Shown here: one piece after another, positions 8,329 to 15,625 of the stretch
How positions within the stretch are numbered: the stretch's first letter is position 1
Layout of the letters: each line of letters starts with the position of its first letter
From: HGM04593 sp964423665
GTDB taxonomy: Bacteria > Bacteroidota > Bacteroidia > Bacteroidales > Bacteroidaceae
Direction of reading: 5' to 3'
Assembly: GCA_964423665.1 (NCBI GenBank)
Contig: CAYRFX010000031.1
Span: 1 to 22,864 of the forward strand
DNA length: 22,864 bases
The notes under the pieces: model-generated
What the model was told of the DNA's origin: nothing
Seen by the model: the letters and a program-made list of their open reading frames with translations, nothing else
The model's database searches: none
Position numbers and translations under genes: made by a program

Positions 8329-8336
8329 TATATTTG
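8329..8336 (+). promoter_or_regulatory. possible -7 box for the dipeptidyl peptidase gene
   Basis: TATATTTG matches TAnnTTTG exactly and lies 22 bases before the ATG at 8359. The -33 position holds only ATTA. A second, weaker box (TATCTTCG) lies at 8311-8318. Confidence 0.45.
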
Positions 8337-8358
8337 CAATAACCAATAAAGATATACA

Positions 8359-10563
8359 ATGAAAAAACTACTCACACTTTTTATCGCAGTAACTTTGGCG
8401 GCAGCAATCAATGCCGGCGATAAATTCAAACTCACCGATGCGATGTATGGCGGTCTATGGCCCCAGACCTACGCAGCGATTAAACCCATGGCAGACGGCG
8501 AGCATTTTGCCCGCATGAGCAACGACCGCACTATGATTCTCATGGGCTCATTCAAAGATGGTAACATTGTCGATACCCTTTTCAACGCAGCCACAGCACG
8601 CGACTTTGACAAAAAACGAATCGACGGTTATCAATTCTCTCCCGACGAGAGCCGCATACTCTTGCAGACAAACACCGTGGGCATATATCGCAACTCATTC
8701 ACAGCCGAGCACTATATCTTCTCTCGCAAGAACAACAAGTGCGCCCCTCTGTCGCAGAACGGAGCACAGCAGGTGCCCAAATTCTCGCCCGACGGTACTA
8801 TGATAGCCTTCGTGCGCAACAACGACATATTCCTTGTGAAACTGCTTTTTGAAAACAGCGAATCGCAAATTACCACCGATGGTGCGGCCGGCAAGATAAT
8901 AAACGGAATACCCGACTGGGTGAACGAGGAGGAGTTTATGACCAACTGCTCATATGACTTCAGTGCCGACAGCAAGGTTATTGCCTATGTAAAATATGAC
9001 GAGAGCGAGGTGATGATGTACGATATGCCCATGTATCTGCCCACAGGCAAGGAAAATGTGGCAATGGACCCCTTCTGCGCTCCATATAGTTTCAAATACC
9101 CTGTTGCAGGTGCGGCAAACTCAAAGGTAACGGTTCACTCGTTCGAGATAAAGAGTCGCAAAACCCGTCAATTGGACGTGCCCGTGCCCGAAGAGGGCTA
9201 CATACCCCGCATTAAATTCACCGACGATGCCAACGCCCTTGCCGTGCTCACCCTCAACCGCCACCAGAACATTATGGATATCTTTGCTGTGAACCCCCTA
9301 TCGGGAATAAGCAAACGTATTGTGCGCGAGGAGAGTGACACCTATCTCAACGAGCAGGTGTATGCAAACATTGAGTTTATTGGCGACCACTTCATCTTGC
9401 ACAGCGAGCGTACCGGATACAACCATCTCTACCTCTACACCACCGGTGGAGAGCTTGTGCGCCCCATCACCGAGGGAGAATTTGAGGTAAAGAAATTCTT
9501 CGGCTGGGATAAAAAGAAAAACGAGTTCTACTACCAGAGCAACGAGGGCAGCCCCCTGCGCGATAATATATATAAGGTAAACGCCAAAGGTAAAAAGACA
9601 CAGCTCACCAAAGGCGAAGGCAGCAACAGCGCTGTGTTCAGCAATGGGTTGAAGTTCTTTATCAACACCTTCTCAAACATAAACACCCCGCATATTGTAA
9701 CCACCAACGACAACAACGGCAAAACCATTAAAACCCTCATAGACAACAAAGCCCTCACAGAGAGCCTTGCCAAGTATGACATGCCCACCAAAGAGTTCTT
9801 TACATTCAACACCTCCGACGGCACACAGCTCAACGGCTGGATGATAAAACCCGCCGATTTTGATGCGAACAAAAAATATCCCGTGGTGATGTTCCAGTAC
9901 AGCGGCCCCTACTCGCAACAGGTAAACGACAGCTGGTACATCGGCAACTATGGCAACGCAATGTTCGAGAGTTATATGGCAAGCGAAGGCTTCATAATGG
10001 TGTGTGTAGATGGTCGCGGAACAGGCGGTCGCGGAACGAAATTCGGCAAGTGTACCTATCTTAATATCGGCAAATATGAGCCTGCCGACCAAGTGGAGGC
10101 TGCAAAATATTTGGGCACACTGCCCTATGTCGATAAAAACAACATAGGTATCTGGGGCTGGAGTTTCGGCGGATACAACACCATAATGTCTATGAGCCAG
10201 GACGATGCAGTGTTCAAAGCCGGTGTAGCTGTGGCAGCACCCACCGATTGGCGTTTCTACGACACGGTATATACCGAGCGTTATATGCGCACGCCCAAGG
10301 AGAACAAGGAGGGTTACGACAACGGCTCGGCAGTTGTGAATGCCAATAAGCTCAACGGCAAGCTATTGCTCATACACGGCACTGCCGATGACAACGTGCA
10401 CCTGCGTAATATGATACGCTACACCCATGCACTCAATCAGGCAAACAAAGAGTTTGAGATGGCGTTGTACCCCGATAGCAACCACAGCATCTATCACGGC
10501 AGCAACACCCGTTTCCACCTCTTTACCCGCATCGCAAAATTCTTTATTGAGAATTTGAAATAA
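8359..10563 (+). CDS. dipeptidyl peptidase IV (S9B family), exported
   Basis: This serine peptidase releases X-Pro or X-Ala dipeptides from peptide N-termini, probably in the periplasm. MKKLLTLFIAVTLAAAINAG is a Sec signal peptide without a lipobox. Residues of about 30-480 form the DPP4 N-terminal beta-propeller, with PDWVNEEEFM supplying the Glu pair that binds the substrate amino terminus. The C-terminal alpha/beta hydrolase domain carries GWSFGGY with nucleophile Ser602, HGTADDNVH with Asp677, and SNHSIYH with His709, a complete triad in S9 order and spacing. The 734-residue length fits Bacteroidota DPP IV. The gene stands alone, between a divergent upstream gene and a long bidirectional terminator. 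A nutritional role in using proline-rich peptides is the usual inference. Confidence 0.95.
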   Translation: MKKLLTLFIAVTLAAAINAGDKFKLTDAMYGGLWPQTYAAIKPMADGEHFARMSNDRTMILMGSFKDGNIVDTLFNAATARDFDKKRIDGYQFSPDESRILLQTNTVGIYRNSFTAEHYIFSRKNNKCAPLSQNGAQQVPKFSPDGTMIAFVRNNDIFLVKLLFENSESQITTDGAAGKIINGIPDWVNEEEFMTNCSYDFSADSKVIAYVKYDESEVMMYDMPMYLPTGKENVAMDPFCAPYSFKYPVAGAANSKVTVHSFEIKSRKTRQLDVPVPEEGYIPRIKFTDDANALAVLTLNRHQNIMDIFAVNPLSGISKRIVREESDTYLNEQVYANIEFIGDHFILHSERTGYNHLYLYTTGGELVRPITEGEFEVKKFFGWDKKKNEFYYQSNEGSPLRDNIYKVNAKGKKTQLTKGEGSNSAVFSNGLKFFINTFSNINTPHIVTTNDNNGKTIKTLIDNKALTESLAKYDMPTKEFFTFNTSDGTQLNGWMIKPADFDANKKYPVVMFQYSGPYSQQVNDSWYIGNYGNAMFESYMASEGFIMVCVDGRGTGGRGTKFGKCTYLNIGKYEPADQVEAAKYLGTLPYVDKNNIGIWGWSFGGYNTIMSMSQDDAVFKAGVAVAAPTDWRFYDTVYTERYMRTPKENKEGYDNGSAVVNANKLNGKLLLIHGTADDNVHLRNMIRYTHALNQANKEFEMALYPDSNHSIYHGSNTRFHLFTRIAKFFIENLK

Positions 10564-10565
10564 CA

Positions 10566-10612
10566 AAATCAAAAAAAAATGCCGAGTTTTGCTCGGCATT
10601 TTTTTTTGATTT
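10566..10612. terminator. bidirectional intrinsic terminator, 21-bp stem
   Basis: A perfect 21-bp inverted repeat (10566-10586 with 10592-10612) surrounds the 5-base loop TTTTG. The core is ATGCCGAG/CTCGGCAT, flanked by A9 and T9 tracts, so each strand yields a GC stem followed by a U-run. It serves the peptidase gene on the + strand and the aspS/small-protein operon on the - strand. Confidence 0.93.
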
Positions 10613-10622
10613 ATCTTTTTCA

Positions 10623-10781
10623 TTACACTGCTTTGGGTGTTGCAGCAAATGCAAATATCAACATTGATGCAAGTGCCACTATGAGCACAATAACAGCAAT
10701 CTGTTTAAGCAATTGTTTACGTTTTTTATCCGCTTTGCGCTTGCGCTCTTTTGCAATGCGCGCCTCACTTTTCTTTGCCAT
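10623..10781 (-). CDS. 52-residue Lys/Arg-rich single-pass membrane protein
   Basis: The small protein MAKKSEARIAKERKRKADKK continues with residues 21-27 still basic. A hydrophobic helix follows at about 28-48 (containing IAVIVLIVALASMLIFAF), with a short tail ATPKAV. The start ATG shares its A with the aspS stop codon (TAATG), which suggests re-initiation after aspS. The stop lies 10 bases from the shared terminator. The reading frame ends neatly and has the charge pattern of an N-in membrane anchor (positive-inside). I do not recognise the family. A basic cytoplasmic segment fixed to the membrane could bind nucleic acid or ribosomes, but that is speculation. It is a likely gene because of its position and composition, despite its length. 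Confidence 0.75.
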   Translation of the reverse strand: MAKKSEARIAKERKRKADKKRKQLLKQIAVIVLIVALASMLIFAFAATPKAV

Positions 10782-12544
10782 TACTTCTCGTCTTTAAGGT
10801 CAAGCGCAATATTCAGTTCGTCGAGCTGTGCGGGATCCAACACAGAAGGAGCATCAATCATGGTATCGCGACCCGAATTGTTTTTGGGGAAGGCGATACA
10901 GTCGCGAATTGAATCCAAACCGGCGAAGAGGCTCACCCAGCGGTCGAGGCCATAAGCAAGACCACCGTGAGGAGGCGCACCATACTTGAAGGCATCGAGC
11001 AACCAACCAAACTGCTGTTGTGCACGCTCGGGAGTGAAACCAAGCAGAGCAAACATCTTATTCTGCAACTCGCTGTCGTAGATACGAATGGAGCCGCCAC
11101 CAACCTCAACACCGTTTATAACCATATCGTACGCATTGGCACGCACGGCACCCATATCGGTATCGAGCAGGGGAATATCCTCGGGCTTGGGCGATGTAAA
11201 GGGGTGATGCATAGCCATATAACGACCCTCCTCCTCGCTATACTCAAACAAGGGGAAATCTACGACCCACAGACAAGAGAACTTGTTCTTGTCGCACAAG
11301 CCAAGCTGGCGGGCAACCTCCAAACGAAGCTCACAAAGCTGTTTGCGGGTTTTCATCGTATCGTCGCCGCTAAGAATGAGAATAAGGTCGCCGGGCTCGG
11401 CAGCGAAAGCCGCCTTCATCTGTTGCAGCACCTCTTGCGAATAGAATTTATCCACGCTCGATTTTACCGTACCATCTGCCTCTACACGGGCATAAACCAT
11501 ACCTTTTGCACCAATCTGCGGGCGACGCACAAAGTCGGTGAGAGCATCGAGCTGCTTGCGGGTATATGTTGCAGCACCCTTTGCGCAGATACCGCCAATA
11601 TACTCGGCACTGTCAAATACGCCAAAGCCGTGCCCTTTCATAATATCCATGAGCTCCACGAATTTCATCTCAAAACGTGTATCGGGCTTGTCGCTACCAT
11701 AATATTTCATTGCATCGTGCCAGGTGATGCGAGGGAAAGCCTCTGTAAGTTCCACGCCACGAATTGTCCTGAAAAGATGCTTTGCCATGCCCTCGAAGAG
11801 AGTGATAACATCTTCCTGTTCCACGAAACTCATCTCGCAGTCAATCTGTGTAAACTCGGGCTGACGGTCGGCACGCAGGTCCTCATCGCGGAAACATTTT
11901 ACAATCTGGAAATAACGGTCGAAGCCCGATACCATGAGCAACTGTTTGAAGAGCTGCGGACTCTGGGGCAATGCATAGAACTGCCCGGGATTCATGCGCG
12001 AAGGTACAACAAAGTCGCGTGCACCCTCGGGAGTGGAACCAATGAGCATAGGTGTTTCAACCTCGATAAAGTTCATTGAATCCAAATAGCGACGCACCTC
12101 CATTGTCATCTGGTGACGAATCTCAAGATTCTTGCGCACCGCCTCGCGACGCAGGTCGAGATAGCGATATTTCATGCGAATATCATCACCGCCATCGGTG
12201 TTGTTCTCTATTGTAAAAGGAGGAGTAGCAGCCTCGTTAAGGATATTCAACTCACTCACAATAATCTCAATATCACCAGTGGGGATATTGGCATTCTTGC
12301 TCTGACGCTCGCTCACTACGCCTGTCGCCTGAATAACATATTCACGCCCCAGATGAGAAGCCTTCTCGCAAAGTTCAGCGTTGCTATCCTCGCTGAACAC
12401 TAATTGAGTGATACCGTAACGGTCGCGCAAATCCACAAAAGTCATTCCACCCATTTTGCGTGCACGCTGCACCCAGCCACTCAAAGTAACAGTTTTATTT
12501 ACATCGGACAAACGGAGTTCGCCACAAGTATTTGTACGGAACAT
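10781..12544 (-). CDS. aspS: aspartate--tRNA ligase
   Basis: This cytoplasmic class II aminoacyl-tRNA synthetase charges tRNA-Asp. From the chosen ATG at 12544 it has 587 residues, the normal bacterial length. An N-terminal OB-fold (1-105; LSGWVQRARKMGGMTFVDLR) binds the anticodon. Motif 1 lies near 150-165. Motif 2 is at about 213-237 (FRDEDLRADRQPEFTQIDCE). A GAD insertion domain follows at about 290-410, and motif 3 (GGLAYGLDRW) is near 540. The frame stays open for 31 more codons to 12637, but that stretch overlaps the promoter and does not resemble AspRS, whereas MFRTNTCGEL is the normal start. Whether it is discriminating or non-discriminating cannot be decided from this window. It is followed without a gap by the 52-residue membrane protein gene. 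Confidence 0.97.
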   Translation of the reverse strand: MFRTNTCGELRLSDVNKTVTLSGWVQRARKMGGMTFVDLRDRYGITQLVFSEDSNAELCEKASHLGREYVIQATGVVSERQSKNANIPTGDIEIIVSELNILNEAATPPFTIENNTDGGDDIRMKYRYLDLRREAVRKNLEIRHQMTMEVRRYLDSMNFIEVETPMLIGSTPEGARDFVVPSRMNPGQFYALPQSPQLFKQLLMVSGFDRYFQIVKCFRDEDLRADRQPEFTQIDCEMSFVEQEDVITLFEGMAKHLFRTIRGVELTEAFPRITWHDAMKYYGSDKPDTRFEMKFVELMDIMKGHGFGVFDSAEYIGGICAKGAATYTRKQLDALTDFVRRPQIGAKGMVYARVEADGTVKSSVDKFYSQEVLQQMKAAFAAEPGDLILILSGDDTMKTRKQLCELRLEVARQLGLCDKNKFSCLWVVDFPLFEYSEEEGRYMAMHHPFTSPKPEDIPLLDTDMGAVRANAYDMVINGVEVGGGSIRIYDSELQNKMFALLGFTPERAQQQFGWLLDAFKYGAPPHGGLAYGLDRWVSLFAGLDSIRDCIAFPKNNSGRDTMIDAPSVLDPAQLDELNIALDLKDEK

Positions 12545-12580
12545 TTTTATATAGTTTTTATTGATTAAACTTTTAACTCG

Positions 12581-12612
12581 CAAAATTAATGAAAAAATGG
12601 GATTTTCCCAAG
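12581..12612 (-). promoter_or_regulatory. aspS promoter
   Basis: On the minus strand TAATTTTG (12588 to 12581) is an exact Bacteroidota -7 box. CTTG (12612 to 12609) lies 20 bases upstream in the -33 position. The box ends 36 bases before the aspS ATG, which supports the start chosen at 12544 rather than 12637. Confidence 0.72.
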
Positions 12613-12698
12613 CAAGCAACGATAATCTCACAAACACATTTGCATTGTTCCATATTTAGAAGCATAAATAATGAAATATATTTCGGATTTTTAAGACT

Positions 12699-12715
12699 TT
12701 GGCACGGTTTTTGTA
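12699..12715 (+). promoter_or_regulatory. candidate sigma-54 promoter of clpC
   Basis: TTGGCACG (12699-12706), four bases, then TTGTA (12711-12715) matches the RpoN -24/-12 consensus TTGGCACGnnnnTTGCW with one mismatch (T for the -12 C). The distance from the -24 G (12702) to the -12 position (12714) is the required 12 bases. Transcription would begin near 12726, giving a leader of about 138 bases. A similar element precedes htpG. Confidence 0.55.
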
Positions 12716-12738
12716 AGAAATCTTATGTAAAAATATTG

Positions 12739-12752
12739 TTCTTGCGCAAGAA
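12739..12752. promoter_or_regulatory. 14-bp perfect palindrome in clpC leader
   Basis: TTCTTGCGCAAGAA is a perfect dyad with no spacer, so it suits a dimeric DNA-binding protein rather than an RNA hairpin. It lies just downstream of the predicted sigma-54 start and 8 bases ahead of the TATCTTCG box (12761-12768), where a repressor would obstruct either promoter. The binding protein is unknown. Confidence 0.45.
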
Positions 12753-12850
12753 AATGGTTATATCTTCGCGTTTGCAAAAGAAAAACCATTCTCTGCTACG
12801 AGGAAAGACAACAAGAAAAACAATTTATTCACCCTGTTTATTTTTGATTG

Positions 12851-12856
12851 AGGAGG
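12851..12856 (+). promoter_or_regulatory. consensus Shine-Dalgarno of clpC
   Basis: AGGAGG lies 7 bases before the ATG at 12864. It fixes the start and is notable because most genes in this window start after A-rich leaders without such a sequence. Confidence 0.75.
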
Positions 12857-12863
12857 AGAAGAT

Positions 12864-15389
12864 ATGAATGAATTTTCACAAAAAATGTCAGAAATACTAT
12901 CACTGAGCAAGGAGGAGGCACGCCGCCTGCGTTGCAAGTGCATTAACCCCGAACATCTGTTGCTGGGTATAATACGCAAAGGGAAAAACACAGCTATCGA
13001 TATTTTGAATATGTTCAATGTCGATGTTGCGAGCATTAAAGAGAGCATTGAGAGACACTGTGCCGAGACCACATCGGGAGAGATGCAGGAGAGCGAAGAT
13101 GTAACACTTGGCTTCAAGACCGCCAGAATATTGCGTTTCAGCACATTGGAGGCACGCAATCTCAAAGAGAATACCGATGCCGAACATATATTGCTGGGAA
13201 TATTGAAAGAAAAGGACAACCTTGCCGCAGATATTCTTGGAAGCAACGATGTAACCCATTCGCGCGTGCTTGAAGCAATAAAGAACATGAAACCTGACGT
13301 TACAGGCGGGTTTGGATTTACCGAACCCGAAGAAGAGGAGGAGGAAGACTCAGCCCCTGGCAGGTCGTATAACACTGGCAAGCAACACGCAGGCAGCACC
13401 GGGACCCGCACCGAAAAACAGAGAAACGACACCCCTGTCCTCGATAACTTCGGGACAGACATTACCCGTGCTGCTGCCGAGGGCAAATTGGACCCTGTCA
13501 TCGGACGCGAGAAAGAGATAGAGCGCATTTCGCAGATATTGAGCCGACGCAAGAAGAACAACCCCATTCTCATAGGCGAGCCGGGCGTGGGAAAATCGGC
13601 TATTGTGGAGGGGCTGGCGCAACGCATTATAGAGCGCAAGACCTCGCGTACTCTTTTCGACAAACGTATTGTCGCTCTCGACATGACAGCCGTGGTGGCA
13701 GGCACCAAATATCGCGGGCAGTTCGAAGAGCGTCTGCAATCCATTATGAATGAGCTCGAAAAGTCTCCCAACATAATATTATTTATTGACGAGATACACA
13801 CTATTGTAGGTGCTGGCTCCGCACCCGGCAGCATGGACGCAGCCAACATTCTCAAACCGGCTCTTGCGCGTGGCGAAATTCAGTGCATAGGCGCAACCAC
13901 CGTTGATGAGTACCGTAAAAGCATAGAAAAAGACGGTGCATTGGAACGCCGTTTCCAAAAAGTGCTTGTGGAACCCACAACAGCAGAGGATACATACACA
14001 ATTCTCAAAAACATTAAGGAGCGTTACGAGAGCCACCACAATGTAACATACACCGACGATGCACTGCTTGCGTGTGTCAAATTGACAGACCGCTACATCA
14101 CAGACCGCTGTTTCCCCGACAAGGCAATAGACGCAATGGACGAGGTGGGAGCACGCATGCACATAAACAATATTGATGTTCCTAAAGAGATTGAGGAGCA
14201 AGAGGCTAAAATAGACGAGGTAACCCGAGAAAAAAACAATGCAGTGAAACGGCAGGACTTTGAAAGTGCTGCAAACTGCCGCGACCGCGAGAAGAGACTG
14301 CAGGCAGAGCTTGCCGACATGAAAGCCGAATGGGAAAAAAGCCGTGCCGACAAACGCCAGACTGTAACAGAGGAGGAGGTAGCAAATGTTGTATCGTTAA
14401 TCTCGGGCGTGCCCATGCAACGTATGCAACAAGATGAGTGGACCCGCCTGCGCGGCATGAAAGAAGAACTGCAAGCACGAGTGATAGCACAGGACAGCGC
14501 AATAGAGAAACTCACAAAAGCCATACAACGCAGCCGCGTGGGGCTGCAAAACCCCGACAAACCCATTGGAACATTTATGTTCCTGGGACCAACCGGCGTG
14601 GGAAAAACCCTGCTTGCAAAAGAGCTTGCAAAATTTATGTTCGGCTCTGCCGATGCACTCATTCGCGTGGACATGAGCGAATACATGGAGAAATTCACAG
14701 TTTCGCGCCTTGTGGGTGCCCCTCCGGGATATGTTGGTTACGAAGAAGGCGGGCAACTGACAGAGAGAGTACGTCGCCGCCCCTACTCCATCGTTCTGCT
14801 CGATGAGATTGAAAAAGCGCATACCGATGTGTTCAATCTTCTATTGCAAGTGATGGACGAAGGCCGCCTCACCGACAGCTACGGACGCACTGTGGATTTC
14901 CGCAACACAGTTCTTATAATGACCTCAAACGTAGGTACACGCGAGCTTAAAGATTTTGGAACAGGAGTAGGATTCACCAAAGACCTGCGCAATGGCGACA
15001 AAGAATACTCACGCAGTGTTATACAGAAGGCGCTTAATAAACGCTTTGCGCCCGAGTTCATCAACCGCATCGACGAGATTATAAACTTCGACCAACTGGG
15101 GCTCGATGCAATAGTGAACATTGTGGATTTGGAGCTTGCACAGATTATAAAGCGTGTTCAGGAGCTTGGATACAGCATAGATGTTACCACCGATGCAAAA
15201 AAACATCTTGCGAGCAAGGGCTACGACATTCAATATGGTGCACGCCCGTTGAAACGCGCCCTGCAAACCTATGTTGAAGATGAAATCTCGGAACTATTGC
15301 TCAGCGGTTCCCTGAAGGAGGGTGACCACATTGTAGTGGTGGTTGAAGATGACAAACTTAAATTCAACATAGAAAACCCGCAACAATAA
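12864..15389 (+). CDS. clpC: AAA+ chaperone/unfoldase ClpC
   Basis: This Hsp100 hexamer unfolds substrates for ClpP and acts in protein quality control. The 841 residues show the full ClpC plan. Two N-domain repeats span 1-148 (INPEHLLLGII, then DAEHILLGILKE). An acidic, Gly/Ser-rich linker spans about 150-190, and the first AAA+ module has Walker A GEPGVGKS at 238-245 and Walker B with Asp309/Glu310. A UVR-type coiled middle domain (AVKRQDFESAANCRDREK) separates it from the second module, which has Walker A GPTGVGKT at 575-582 and VLLDEIEKAH. GTGVGFTKD supplies a hydrophobic-Gly-Phe tripeptide in the loop that docks ClpP. The short middle domain argues against ClpB. It is transcribed alone: divergent from aspS and ended by a strong hairpin. 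CtsR or McsB partners are not present nearby. Confidence 0.95.
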   Translation: MNEFSQKMSEILSLSKEEARRLRCKCINPEHLLLGIIRKGKNTAIDILNMFNVDVASIKESIERHCAETTSGEMQESEDVTLGFKTARILRFSTLEARNLKENTDAEHILLGILKEKDNLAADILGSNDVTHSRVLEAIKNMKPDVTGGFGFTEPEEEEEEDSAPGRSYNTGKQHAGSTGTRTEKQRNDTPVLDNFGTDITRAAAEGKLDPVIGREKEIERISQILSRRKKNNPILIGEPGVGKSAIVEGLAQRIIERKTSRTLFDKRIVALDMTAVVAGTKYRGQFEERLQSIMNELEKSPNIILFIDEIHTIVGAGSAPGSMDAANILKPALARGEIQCIGATTVDEYRKSIEKDGALERRFQKVLVEPTTAEDTYTILKNIKERYESHHNVTYTDDALLACVKLTDRYITDRCFPDKAIDAMDEVGARMHINNIDVPKEIEEQEAKIDEVTREKNNAVKRQDFESAANCRDREKRLQAELADMKAEWEKSRADKRQTVTEEEVANVVSLISGVPMQRMQQDEWTRLRGMKEELQARVIAQDSAIEKLTKAIQRSRVGLQNPDKPIGTFMFLGPTGVGKTLLAKELAKFMFGSADALIRVDMSEYMEKFTVSRLVGAPPGYVGYEEGGQLTERVRRRPYSIVLLDEIEKAHTDVFNLLLQVMDEGRLTDSYGRTVDFRNTVLIMTSNVGTRELKDFGTGVGFTKDLRNGDKEYSRSVIQKALNKRFAPEFINRIDEIINFDQLGLDAIVNIVDLELAQIIKRVQELGYSIDVTTDAKKHLASKGYDIQYGARPLKRALQTYVEDEISELLLSGSLKEGDHIVVVVEDDKLKFNIENPQQ

Positions 15390-15409
15390 AAAAAAGGAAC
15401 TCCATAGCA

Positions 15410-15446
15410 AGAGGCTCGCCGGCTGACATTATGCCGGCGAGCCTCT
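15410..15446 (+). terminator. clpC terminator hairpin
   Basis: AGAGGCTCGCCGGC (15410-15423) and GCCGGCGAGCCTCT (15433-15446) form a perfect 14-bp GC-rich stem with a 9-base loop. A short TTTT follows at 15451-15454. It lies 20 bases after the clpC stop and isolates clpC from htpG. Confidence 0.8.
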
Positions 15447-15469
15447 GCCATTTTGACAGAGCAACCCAT

Positions 15470-15486
15470 TTGGCACTCTATTTGTT
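15470..15486 (+). promoter_or_regulatory. candidate sigma-54 promoter of htpG
   Basis: TTGGCACT (15470-15477), four bases, then TTGTT (15482-15486) matches the -24/-12 consensus except for the last base of the -24 box and the C of the -12 box, with correct 12-base spacing (15473 to 15485). The predicted start near 15497 gives a leader of about 129 bases, similar to clpC. TTGGCA-16-TATAAT at 15470-15497 also resembles a sigma-70 site, which is an alternative reading. The rest of 15447-15625 shows no other clear signal. Confidence 0.48.
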
Positions 15487-15625
15487 TATTATATAATGAC
15501 ACGCTGCGCGTAAAATAAATTCCTGACAAGATTTCCCAAACAGGTTAGAAATAAAAAACGCAGGCGCAGGTAAGATTTATTATTGCCTTGTCAATAAAAG
15601 AATTAACTAAAAACAGATAAAAGAT

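Larger units (their letters stand above)
12545..12863. other. divergent aspS-clpC intergenic region
   Basis: These 319 bases hold no convincing gene. They contain the aspS promoter on the minus strand (12581-12612), and for clpC a sigma-54-like element, a 14-bp palindrome, a weak TATCTTCG -7-like box (12761-12768) and a Shine-Dalgarno sequence. Frames read across it are AT-rich and do not resemble protein. Confidence 0.7.

Noticed and set aside
10967..12079. 370-codon open frame on the plus strand opposite aspS
   Set aside because: It lies wholly inside aspS on the other strand, with Cys/His-rich noise typical of antisense frames and no motif.
12545..12637. N-terminal extension of AspRS from an upstream ATG
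   Set aside because: The extra 31 codons overlap the aspS -7 box and do not resemble AspRS, whereas the normal start MFRTN is at 12544.
12758..13855. 365-codon open frame on the minus strand opposite the start of clpC
   Set aside because: It is antisense to an unmistakable ClpC N-domain and first AAA module. Its product is Ser-rich and low in domain character, a shadow of the codon bias of clpC.
15470..15497. sigma-70-like TTGGCA-16-TATAAT promoter for htpG
   Set aside because: Bacteroidota primary promoters use TTTG/TAnnTTTG, and the left half is better explained by the -24 box. It is kept only as an alternative.
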